The notes under the pieces: model-generated
Seen by the model: the letters and a program-made list of their open reading frames with translations, nothing else
Told to the model about the DNA's origin: nothing
Databases searched by the model: none
Source: JBCCEJ01 sp039030335
Lineage (GTDB): Bacteria; Pseudomonadota; Gammaproteobacteria; HK1
Reading direction: 5' to 3'
NCBI GenBank assembly: GCA_039030335.1
Contig: JBCCEJ010000065.1
Span: forward strand, 1-31,861
DNA: 31,861 nt
Made by a program: the position numbers and the translations under genes
Shown here: positions 6,572-14,278 of the stretch, one piece after another
How the letters are laid out: the number at the start of each line of letters is the position of its first letter
How positions within the stretch are numbered: the stretch's first letter is position 1

Positions 6572-8380
6572 CTATCGGGTCGCGGTGGCCGCCGCGCCCA
6601 GGGCGTGCGGTAGCTCGATCGGGATCAGGCCCTCCTCGATGGCTTTGATCTGCAACGCCAGATAGTGCGAGAAGATGCGGCACTGGGCCAGGCTTCCGGC
6701 CGTGAACCAGAGCCCCGGCTGACCGGTTCGCTTCCACATGTTGCGAAGCTCTCCCATGTCATCGAAACCCCAGACCGGGCCGACACGCCGGGCGATCGTT
6801 TCGCCAAACAGTTCCCGGATGAGTGCCTGCTGGCCCTGGTAGCCGGTCGCCATGACGATCAGGTCAGCCTCCAGCAGAGAGCCGTCGCGCATCCGGGCCC
6901 CGGCGCTTTCAAAACACGCGATCTGGTCGTAGTGGGCGAGTCCGACTTCGCCTGCGATCAGCAGCTCCGAGCATCCGACGTTCATGTAGTAGCCGCCGCC
7001 GCGGCGCAGGTATTTCATCTGGAAGCCGGTGCGGTCTTCGCCGTCGTCCATGCGAAAGCCAATGCGTGCGAGTCCATCGAGGACCTCGCGGTCGTACCCA
7101 GCCATGCGATCGACGAGGAGCTTGAAGCCGCTGTAGAGCAGCGCGTACGGAGTCGATGCGGTCAGCAGGTCGCAGTCCTGGGTATCCGGCCCTTCGCTAT
7201 AGAGCGCGTAGACCAGCGATCCGCTCGGTTCCACGCTGACGATGGTCGTCGGGCTGCGCTGCACCAGCGTCGCGTGCGCACCGTGACCGTGCAGTTCCTG
7301 GGCGATGTCGTGCGCGCTGTTGCCAGTGCCCAGGATCAGCACGCGTTTGCCGGTCCAGTCCGAGCCGTTGGTGAACTCGCCGGCGTGCTGAGTAACGCCG
7401 TCAAACTCACGCAGGCTCGGGATGTCCGGTCGGTTCGGTTTGCCGCTGACCCCGGTTGCCATGATCACGTGCCGTGGACGAAGCAGGCGCTCCGCACCGT
7501 CGCGGCGCACTCTCAAGGTCCAGCGTCCGGCTAGTTCGTCGTAGCTGCCGCCCACGAGTTCGGTGCCGGTCCAGAAGTTCAACTCCATGGCGTCTACATA
7601 AGACTCGAACCAGTTGGCGAGCTTGTCTTTGGGGACGTAGGTTGGCCACGTCTCCGGGAACGGCATGTAGGGCAGATGGTTCACGTGCACTTCGTTGTGC
7701 AGCGTCAGCGAGTGATAGCGTTTGCGCCAGTTGTCACCGACCCGCTCGTGGCGGTCGATGATCAGGGTGTCGATGCCGAGCTGACCGAGCCGTGCGGCGA
7801 CGCCGAGCCCCGCTTGTCCGCCCCCGACGACGACGACGGCAGGCTCGCGATCGGCGTAGGCGACCGACGTCTCGCGCTGGTCCAGCCAGTTCGGGCCGCC
7901 GAAGTTGCGGGCGTAGTTGACCCCGGAAGGACGGCGCGCGCCGCGTGGTTCTTCGTAGCCCTTCAGCTCATCGAGATTCGTCGAGACTGTCCATCCCCGC
8001 CAGACGTCCTCGTGGTCGCTGTCCGGAACGAGGCGGATGACGCCGCTCCCGCGCCCGCAGTTCGTCTCGAAACCGTAGATCGCTTCCAGCGCGGACTGAC
8101 CGGCCCGCGTCACCATTCGCGGCGCTTCGCGTTCGGCACTCAGTTCGAAGTTGCGCGCACCGGCTTTGTCCGCTGCGTCTAGCAGCCCGCTTGCGAGCGG
8201 GCCGCGCCCCGAGAGAGTCGTGAAATGCCACGTCAGAGCGAGTACGTCCCGCCAGTGGCAGTCTTCGGCAAACAGCGCGCCGAGTGTGGCGGCGTCGCTC
8301 GCTTCCAGGGCGCCCGCGAAAGCGGCCAGCCAGTCGCTCGCGACATCATGAAGCGTTGGGTCAGATGCAGTTACGCTCAT
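6572..8380 (-). CDS. FAD-dependent monooxygenase (FMO/CzcO-like) with N-terminal SnoaL/NTF2-like domain
   Basis: The protein is 602 residues from ATG 8380 (GGGGGGA site upstream). Residues about 1-140 resemble a small alpha+beta NTF2/SnoaL-type domain (SDWLAAFAGALEASDAATL... LFAEDCHWRD), often used for small ligands. From residue about 181 a flavin monooxygenase follows: FAD motif VVGGGQAGLG (185-193), an FMO-type fingerprint FDGVTQHAGEF (F326, G328, H332, F336), NADPH motif GTGNSAHD (351-358) and a C-terminal ATGYQGQ. The class inserts one oxygen into soft nucleophiles or carbonyls using NADPH. It is last in the leftward run TauE-AtuA-DUF4387, 52 nt behind DUF4387. The substrate is unknown. 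Confidence 0.93.
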   Translation of the reverse strand: MSVTASDPTLHDVASDWLAAFAGALEASDAATLGALFAEDCHWRDVLALTWHFTTLSGRGPLASGLLDAADKAGARNFELSAEREAPRMVTRAGQSALEAIYGFETNCGRGSGVIRLVPDSDHEDVWRGWTVSTNLDELKGYEEPRGARRPSGVNYARNFGGPNWLDQRETSVAYADREPAVVVVGGGQAGLGVAARLGQLGIDTLIIDRHERVGDNWRKRYHSLTLHNEVHVNHLPYMPFPETWPTYVPKDKLANWFESYVDAMELNFWTGTELVGGSYDELAGRWTLRVRRDGAERLLRPRHVIMATGVSGKPNRPDIPSLREFDGVTQHAGEFTNGSDWTGKRVLILGTGNSAHDIAQELHGHGAHATLVQRSPTTIVSVEPSGSLVYALYSEGPDTQDCDLLTASTPYALLYSGFKLLVDRMAGYDREVLDGLARIGFRMDDGEDRTGFQMKYLRRGGGYYMNVGCSELLIAGEVGLAHYDQIACFESAGARMRDGSLLEADLIVMATGYQGQQALIRELFGETIARRVGPVWGFDDMGELRNMWKRTGQPGLWFTAGSLAQCRIFSHYLALQIKAIEEGLIPIELPHALGAAATATR

Positions 8381-8432
8381 CCGTCCGGTCCCCCCACAAG
8401 TTCGGGCTGGCGCGCCGGGTGCACCTTTGCGC

Positions 8433-8753
8433 TCAGCTGTCCGGCAATGCCTGCATGTCGAGCAGCGGGGCATGCTGCTGGGCGCCGTAGCAATCGAAGT
8501 CGGCCGGTCCGCCTGAACTCACCGGGCGGCGCAGTGAGAATTTGATCGCCCGGGCGAAGGGGTAGAACTCGAAGCCGAGCAGTTCGTTGTCGGATACCCC
8601 GTAACGCTCACACACGCTGGCGCGGGTGATCAGTCCCGCGCTCTGGACCGCATCGAAGTCTTCTTGCGAAGTGAACAGGATGTCGAACGTGACGATGAAA
8701 GGTCCGGCGTTCTTGCTGCGGATCACTTCGGCGATATCGCAGAGCATCGTCAT
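8433..8753 (-). CDS. DUF4387 family protein (AtuA partner)
   Basis: This 106-residue protein contains the family's opening signature IRSKNAGPFIVTFDILF (11-27) and a conserved YGVSDNELLGFEFYPFARAIKFSLRRP-type core. Its ATG overlaps the stop of the AtuA-family gene by 4 nt (ATGA), indicating translational coupling and probably a complex in fixed ratio. DUF4387 proteins are commonly encoded beside, or fused to, AtuA/DUF1446 proteins. From that I infer that it is the second subunit of the same enzyme or a partner of it. The biochemical role is not known to me. Confidence 0.88.
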   Translation of the reverse strand: MTMLCDIAEVIRSKNAGPFIVTFDILFTSQEDFDAVQSAGLITRASVCERYGVSDNELLGFEFYPFARAIKFSLRRPVSSGGPADFDCYGAQQHAPLLDMQALPDS

Positions 8754-10120
8754 GCGGCGATCTCCATACGTGCCACCTGCTCCGGGTTGTCCACTTCCAT
8801 CAGGTGATAGATGTTGAATGCGTAGACCGGGCCAACCGGGATCTCAGCGGGGGAGAACGGGAATGCGATGTTGCCGGCGGTTGCCTGACGGCCTGGAAAG
8901 CTGACGTGCAAGATGGTGCTGCGGGCAAGTCCGCAGACGGCGTCGGCGATTTCTGGCGTCTCGCCGACCACATCGATCAGGATGCCCAACTCGTGCGCGG
9001 GTGTTTTGACCGGCTCCCAGGCTCCCATGACACCGTCCAATCCGTAGCGGTGAAACTTGATCGAATACTGGGAAGGGTCGATGACCCCGGCCTGAGTTTG
9101 CGCAATGGCGCGCGCGACGTCAGCCTGAATCGCGTCGATCTGTTCTATGAATCGCGGGTCGCGCGCACCGCCCATCGTGATGGAGCGATAGCCGGCGAGC
9201 CGTGCGCCTTCGAGTTTCACGGTGTACCGGTCGGCCCGATGGAAGGCGCTGCCCGATACGCGCACGCGACGATCGTCAAACTGCTCGAACTGGGTTTGGC
9301 GCAAATCCACGGTCCCGCCGGGCCCGGCCAGCATGACAGGATCGTTTTTCTCGTAGAACGTGTGGGCCGACACCGAATCGATCGTGCAGGCTTTGTCCGG
9401 ATGCGTCGGTTCGACGATGAAATGATCGTTGCGCAACCGGCCGAGGATCAGGTCGCCGCCGCCGGTGGGCCGGGCGGCCAGCGAGCCACACTCGAGTATC
9501 TTGCCGAGATGCAGCGCGAGGCCGCGTGGATATCCCCGCATCAGCGGCAGCGCTGCGATATTCGCCACATCCCATGCGCGCCCGGCGACGATGATGTCAG
9601 GCGTTTCGCGAAGCGCGGGAAAATAGGCCTCGCACCCGATCTGCGCAACGATATGCTCCGCGTCGTCGACATCGGCGGGCGTCAGCGGTTCTCCCGTCTC
9701 GAACGTCAACACCCGCTGCGCCAGCACCGCGTCGCGGACCTCGTCGCGACCGAGTTCACTTCTGAGAACGACAATTTTGCGTTTGACGCCGAGGTCGGCG
9801 ATCACGCCGTGCAGCAGTTTCAGCAATCCGTCGACCTGCAGGTCGCCGCCCGCACCTCCGGCCGAGCCGATGATGACCGGCACGCCGGCGTCGACACCGG
9901 CCTGCACAAGCAGTTTGAGATCGCGCCGGATCATTTCATCACCGACGAACGGTTTGCCGCTGCCGAGGTAAAACGGGCCGGGATCCGAAGAACCCGCATC
10001 GACGGCTATCAGGTCGATACCCGCGGCCACCGCATCGTGGAGCGACTCCTCGCGAAATCCGTAGCCCAGCATGCCGTTGGCGACGATGACGAACTCGTCG
10101 GCCTGTTTACGTTCAATCAT
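8750..10120 (-). CDS. AtuA family (DUF1446) protein, acyclic terpene utilisation-like
   Basis: The protein is 456 residues, typical of the AtuA family named after the citronellol/geraniol utilisation cluster of Pseudomonas. Conserved-looking segments are NGMLGYGFREESL (15-27), DAGSSDPGPFYLGSG (41-55) and the Gly-rich GSAGGAGGDLQ (85-95). A later segment (CGSLAARPTGGG, about residue 211) is also Gly rich. The reaction catalysed by the family is not established to my knowledge. It is translationally coupled to DUF4387 and lies 55 nt behind the TauE-type permease. The rest of an atu cluster (a biotin-dependent carboxylase, for example) is absent here, so a substrate other than citronellol is likely. 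Confidence 0.9.
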   Translation of the reverse strand: MIERKQADEFVIVANGMLGYGFREESLHDAVAAGIDLIAVDAGSSDPGPFYLGSGKPFVGDEMIRRDLKLLVQAGVDAGVPVIIGSAGGAGGDLQVDGLLKLLHGVIADLGVKRKIVVLRSELGRDEVRDAVLAQRVLTFETGEPLTPADVDDAEHIVAQIGCEAYFPALRETPDIIVAGRAWDVANIAALPLMRGYPRGLALHLGKILECGSLAARPTGGGDLILGRLRNDHFIVEPTHPDKACTIDSVSAHTFYEKNDPVMLAGPGGTVDLRQTQFEQFDDRRVRVSGSAFHRADRYTVKLEGARLAGYRSITMGGARDPRFIEQIDAIQADVARAIAQTQAGVIDPSQYSIKFHRYGLDGVMGAWEPVKTPAHELGILIDVVGETPEIADAVCGLARSTILHVSFPGRQATAGNIAFPFSPAEIPVGPVYAFNIYHLMEVDNPEQVARMEIAA

Positions 10121-10175
10121 GTTGTTTACCCGGATGGTCTGATTCGGACATGCGGTGGCTGCACGTTGCGCTCGC

Positions 10176-10910
10176 CTATTTCAGCGCCGCGACGAGGCCC
10201 GCGGCCAGCACGAGGCCGATCGCAATTCGCATGAACAGCTTTTCCGATACTTTGGAGAACAGTTGGGTACCTATACCAATACCGATCAGGTACGGCACAC
10301 ATAGCGCAACGGCAATCTTGACGATGGACGCCGCGTACATTCCAAGGACCGCATAGGTCGCGATGCGGTAGACCGCGCCGATCGAAAAATACGCCATGAT
10401 GCCAGCGCGGACTCCGGCGGCCGCCTTGTTCGACGCGACCAGGAACATCACGACTATCGGGCCGCCGATATTGGCGAGCCCGCTCGTCACACCGCTGGCT
10501 GCGCCAACCCCCAGTTTTACCCAGAGCCCTGGCGGCTGTTGATAACGCCAGCCGGTCGCAAGCGCCAGCGCGAACAGGATGACGGCCGCCGCGATCGCGC
10601 GGCGCGCGACGTCGGGGTCCAGCGTCACGAGCAGCCAGGCCCCGAACGGAATGGTCAGGAAGGACGCCAGTGCGACGGGAGCGATGTGGCGCCAGTCGGC
10701 TTGCCGCACGGCCGTGGGGAGCAGTGAGAGCACGGCCGGAATCTCGATGACACTGGCGACGACGACCGCTTCGATCGGACCGTAGATCGTGACCAGGCAA
10801 GGCACGAGGATCAGCGTCGCGCCGAATCCGAGCATGCCGCGCGCCAGGCCAGCGACGAAAATGGCCGCCGCCGACAGTGCGAACTCGATGGTGTAGAGAA
10901 AATCCAGCAA
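10176..10910 (-). CDS. TauE/SafE family membrane permease
   Basis: The C-terminal 240 residues are a polytopic membrane protein of about eight helices. The family-typical features are GLARGMLGFGATLILVPCL near the start and a repeat in the second half, LGVGAASGVTSGLANIGGP. TauE/SafE proteins are thought to export or import sulfite, sulfoacetate and other organic anions. The start is uncertain: no ATG exists upstream of the first helix. TTG 10910 gives a family-length 244 residues, and GTG 11063 would add 51 mostly non-hydrophobic residues. Neither has a strong ribosome site. It precedes the AtuA gene by 55 nt in the same direction, suggesting it moves the substrate or a product of that operon. 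Confidence 0.85.
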   Translation of the reverse strand: MLDFLYTIEFALSAAAIFVAGLARGMLGFGATLILVPCLVTIYGPIEAVVVASVIEIPAVLSLLPTAVRQADWRHIAPVALASFLTIPFGAWLLVTLDPDVARRAIAAAVILFALALATGWRYQQPPGLWVKLGVGAASGVTSGLANIGGPIVVMFLVASNKAAAGVRAGIMAYFSIGAVYRIATYAVLGMYAASIVKIAVALCVPYLIGIGIGTQLFSKVSEKLFMRIAIGLVLAAGLVAALK

Positions 10911-11143
10911 GGCGATGACAGGTTTTGCCCGGACAAGGTGGACCGCCGGCCCGAACGCAAAGTGAGCGGGCGGGTCGTTCGATGCGAACCAGCAGACGAT
11001 CGGCTCGGTCGCGCGGCTTGAAGCAGGAATCAGTCTAAAGGGCCGCACTCCGGCGCGCGACACTCGCGGCCTGAAACCTCACCGCGACTGGGTTTGAACG
11101 CGGCTTGCACGGGTGTCGCTGGCGCGTGGGTTGCGCCCTTGCC

Positions 11144-11926
11144 TCAAGCTTCCGGGTCCGCCTGCCATCGAGGTGCACGCTTTTGCGCGAAAGCGTCGAG
11201 ACCTTCGAGCGCGTCTGGCTGCTCCATGATGAGACAAATAGTCTCGACCACATTCTCGATGTTGCGCCGGTACTCGTAGTCGTTGGCGCGCATGAAGCTG
11301 TCTCGCGCAATGCGCATGATCTGAGGTGACTTCTTCGCAAAGTCGCGCGCCAGCGCGTTCGCCTGCTGAGTAAGTTCCGCGTGCGGGACCACGCGGTTGA
11401 TGAGGTTCCAGCGCTCGGCGGTCACGGCGTCGATCGGGGTTCCGTTGAAGCACAGTTCAAAAGCCTTGTGACGACCGATCTGCCTTGGCAGGTGCACGTA
11501 GTGCATCGCGGGAATGACGCCGACATCGATCTCAGGGTAGCCGAAACTCGCGCGGTCGCTCGCCAGGATGCAGTCGCAGGACACCGCGACGGTCACGCCG
11601 GCGGCGCGCGCCGGCCCGTTGACCACGGCGATAGTGGGTTTGCCCATGCGGTACTGGGCGAGATGCATGTCGAGATAAAGCTTATCCAGATAGTCACGGA
11701 TGCGCGTACTGTCGCCGCCTCGCATCATGTCCAGATCCATGCCTGCGCAGAACACCTTTTCGAGGCCGCTCTCGAGCATCACGCACCTGACATCGGTATC
11801 TTCTTTAGCGAGGCGGTAGCCTTCCAGAATGTCTCGTACCAGTTCGGTACTGAGCGCGTTGACCGGAGGCCGCTTCATCACGACGTGGGCGATGTGGTCT
11901 TCAACCCGATAGTCGACAAATTCCAT
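11144..11926 (-). CDS. enoyl-CoA hydratase/isomerase family protein (crotonase fold)
   Basis: This 260-residue crotonase-fold protein starts at ATG 11926. The CoA-binding/oxyanion segment reads VFCAGMDLDMM and NGPARAAGVTVAVSCD, and the second active-site loop is FGYPEIDVGVIP. Aligned with rat mitochondrial hydratase, the first catalytic Glu (GGGCE) is a Thr here, while the second Glu (PEI) is kept. That pattern is known from enoyl-CoA isomerases and other crotonases, so plain hydratase activity should not be assumed. It lies upstream of the TauE-AtuA-DUF4387-FMO run in the same direction, with a gap of 80-233 nt depending on the permease start, and diverges from the amidohydrolase. Confidence 0.9.
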   Translation of the reverse strand: MEFVDYRVEDHIAHVVMKRPPVNALSTELVRDILEGYRLAKEDTDVRCVMLESGLEKVFCAGMDLDMMRGGDSTRIRDYLDKLYLDMHLAQYRMGKPTIAVVNGPARAAGVTVAVSCDCILASDRASFGYPEIDVGVIPAMHYVHLPRQIGRHKAFELCFNGTPIDAVTAERWNLINRVVPHAELTQQANALARDFAKKSPQIMRIARDSFMRANDYEYRRNIENVVETICLIMEQPDALEGLDAFAQKRAPRWQADPEA

Positions 11927-12189
11927 GGGCGGTTTCTGAAATGAACGGAAAGTGCAGCAAGGATAGCGGCCCAAGCAGCGCGAATGCGCTCGATGACATC
12001 GCAAGACTGGTCAGCGTGCACGACCCGCGGATAAGCTCGGCGTAATGGCAACGGACGCTCGTTCCTTGTTTGGACGCTATGCCGTTGTCGGCGACCGCGG
12101 TATGCCGGTCGACTCTGGCTATGGTCTGACAACGCGGCGTCTCAAAACCCTCCGGAAAGCTCGGGACGTCAAGTTGTGGAGGAGAATTC

Positions 12190-13248
12190 GTGACTTCATC
12201 CGATTCCAAACCGATCGGCTTCGTTGGCTGCGATGGTGCTGGTCACGGCCACCAACAGGCCGATGACAGCGGACGCCGCGAAGTACGTATCGACGGTCGA
12301 CGCATTACCACTGTCGACGTGCACGCGCACTGCGTGATTCCGAAGGCTCTCGAAATTGTCGACCGGGATAACAACTTCGACCTTCTCGAAGTGGACGACC
12401 TCACGACCCGGTTCGCCGCGATGGATGCGCAGGGTATCGACATCGAAGTCTTGAGTATCAATCCATTCTGGTATGAGGCACCGCGCGAGGAGGCGGCCGC
12501 GGTCATCGACGTGCAAAACGAAGCGCTGGCCGAGTTCTGTGCGCGAGAAGATCGGTTCGCGAGCTTTGCGACCGCCGCTTTGCAGTTTCCCGATCTGGCG
12601 GTAGCCCAGATCGAAGCCGCCGCGCGCAACGGCTTCCGCGGCGTCGGCGTGGGTGGCAGCGTCGCGGGCCGCGAACTGGCAGACCCCGCGTTCGATCCGG
12701 TATGGCGCAGGTGCGAAGAACTCGACCTGCTGGTATTTCTACACCCACAGGGCACTGCGGGCCTGGAAGCCAGCGGACGGCTGCAGGGTAACGGCATGTT
12801 GTCCAACACCATTGGAAATCCCCTGGAGACCACGATCGCGCTGTCTCACCTCATCTTCGAGGGCACGCTGGATCGTTATCCAGGGCTCAAGATCTGCGCG
12901 GCGCACGGCGGCGGCTACCTGCCTTCGTACGCCAATCGTTCCGATGCGGTGTTGCGTACCTTTCCCAAACGCGCCGGACCGCCGCCGGCAAAACCACCCA
13001 CCGCCTATCTTCGCGACGGCCAGCTGTTCTTCGATACGATCGTCTTCACGACCGAAGCGCTCCGCCATCTCATCGCCGAAACCGGTTCAGCGCAGGTCAT
13101 GATGGGGACCGACTACCCGTTCCCGTGGACCAGCACGGAGGTTGATCTGATCCTCGCTACGCCCGGATTGAGCGATGCTGAACGTGAAGCCATTCTGGGC
13201 GGGACTGCGGCTCGCCTCCTCGGAATTGAATCCCGTGCACGGGCGTGA
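12190..13248 (+). CDS. amidohydrolase family 2 protein (ACMSD-like metal-dependent decarboxylase/hydrolase)
   Basis: The protein is 352 residues from GTG 12190, chosen because GGAGGAG lies directly upstream at 12178-12184. The TIM-barrel metal site is visible as VDVHAHC (H45, H47), a mid-protein His in LVFLHPQG, another in CAAHGGGYLPSY and the terminal Asp in MMGTDYPFPW. This set is typical of the amidohydrolase-2 group, which includes aminocarboxymuconate-semialdehyde decarboxylase and gamma-resorcylate decarboxylase. I therefore infer non-oxidative decarboxylation or hydrolysis of an aromatic-derived or cyclic acid. The N-terminal ~38 residues are a polar extension. It is monocistronic, divergent from the crotonase gene and convergent with the HD gene. 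Confidence 0.9.
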   Translation: MTSSDSKPIGFVGCDGAGHGHQQADDSGRREVRIDGRRITTVDVHAHCVIPKALEIVDRDNNFDLLEVDDLTTRFAAMDAQGIDIEVLSINPFWYEAPREEAAAVIDVQNEALAEFCAREDRFASFATAALQFPDLAVAQIEAAARNGFRGVGVGGSVAGRELADPAFDPVWRRCEELDLLVFLHPQGTAGLEASGRLQGNGMLSNTIGNPLETTIALSHLIFEGTLDRYPGLKICAAHGGGYLPSYANRSDAVLRTFPKRAGPPPAKPPTAYLRDGQLFFDTIVFTTEALRHLIAETGSAQVMMGTDYPFPWTSTEVDLILATPGLSDAEREAILGGTAARLLGIESRARA

Positions 13249-13357
13249 TGCCACCAGCCTTGAATGGTTACATTCCCACAGTAAATGCGGCTGCGCTGCC
13301 CTCAGCATCGGCCTCGGGTACAGCGGCGTTCAGACAATGGGGTTCAGGTAACGGGAT

Positions 13358-13963
13358 TCAGGCGTTCGCCTTATGCACCAGGGCCTTGCGGGCACCGGGG
13401 CGAAGCACGGCTGGATCGAAGGCTCTGCGCGAGAAAACGTCCAGCACGAGCGGCCGGAAGAAGTCCAGCGATTCCTGCGGGTACGCGGGGTCGAATGCGG
13501 GTTGGTCCCAACGCGCGCAAAACTCGGCGCAATCGTCGAAGTACGGGTGACCGCGATATCGATCGCGCGAGTTCGGGTTTTCCCCGATCTTGTCGGCGTA
13601 GTAGATCTTCTGAAACGCGCCGTGTACCTGAATGACCCACGTGCACTGTTCACGCACGAATGGCTTCAGGATCGTCGCGGCCATTTCGTCGTGGTTGTAC
13701 GGAGCGAAGGGATCGGCGATGTCGTGCAGCAATGCGCTTACGATCCAGTCATCGTCCGCCCCGTCGTGGTACGCACGAGTCGCGCTCTGCAGAGAATGGT
13801 CCAGGCGCGAGACCTGATAGCCACCCATGCTCGATTCGAGCAGTTGGAGCGTATCGAGCAGGCGTTCACCAGTCTGGGCAGCGTACTCGAGTTCGTGCGC
13901 GCGCAGGAATTCGTAGTCTTCCCGATCGCCGTATTGCATTTCCGTGAATTTGACATGTTCCAC
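13358..13963 (-). CDS. HD-domain protein, possible mixed-valent diiron oxygenase (PhnZ/MIOX-like)
   Basis: The protein is 201 residues from GTG 13963 with AGGAGCG upstream. Candidate metal ligands are H56 (SRLDHSLQ), H80-D81 (ALLHDIAD), H91 (NHDEMAA), H114 (IQVHG) and D152 (RWDQPAF). The 24-residue spacing of H56 to H80, the preceding SMGGYQVSRLDH motif and the late Asp are reminiscent of the diiron HD oxygenases PhnZ and myo-inositol oxygenase rather than of phosphohydrolases. The residue equivalent to PhnZ H62 is Asp (D84), so phosphonate specificity is doubtful. It diverges from a CoA-transferase gene across a 315-bp gap. Assignment to the HD superfamily is firm. The oxygenase idea is inference from motif spacing recalled for the family. 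Confidence 0.8.
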   Translation of the reverse strand: MEHVKFTEMQYGDREDYEFLRAHELEYAAQTGERLLDTLQLLESSMGGYQVSRLDHSLQSATRAYHDGADDDWIVSALLHDIADPFAPYNHDEMAATILKPFVREQCTWVIQVHGAFQKIYYADKIGENPNSRDRYRGHPYFDDCAEFCARWDQPAFDPAYPQESLDFFRPLVLDVFSRRAFDPAVLRPGARKALVHKANA

Positions 13964-14278
13964 GTGAGCGCTCCTGCGTCGTCGTCGCTGGTCCTGCCGA
14001 ATGTAGGGGAACGGTCGCCGTGCTGTAAACGACGGTTCGGTGCTTTTGTTAGCCGACCGCGGCAGATCGCCCGCCAGCCCGGATTCCGGGCCACGCGCGA
14101 AGGGACCATGACGCTCGCCGGGATCGACCTCGACAGGCGTTTGCTCAGGCGCTTCGGCCTCCGGCCGGGCGATGGAAGAGCTGGCGATGATGCCGGCCAG
14201 GCTGCTTGACCACTGGACGAAACGGCGGACCGGACGGCAAGCTCTACGGGTCGGGTTTGAGACTGCGGGAGGTTTCTG
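13964..14278. other. 315-bp divergent intergenic region without a supported gene
   Basis: This region separates the leftward HD gene from the rightward CoA-transferase and must carry both promoters. Open frames here have no recognisable domains or ribosome sites and are extensions of longer GC-driven frames. I see no convincing -10/-35 pair, repeat or small RNA. Confidence 0.5.

Noticed and set aside
8804..10234. 476-codon rightward frame over the AtuA gene
   Set aside because: It is fully antisense to a recognised family gene with coupled neighbours, has low-complexity polar composition and no credible domain.
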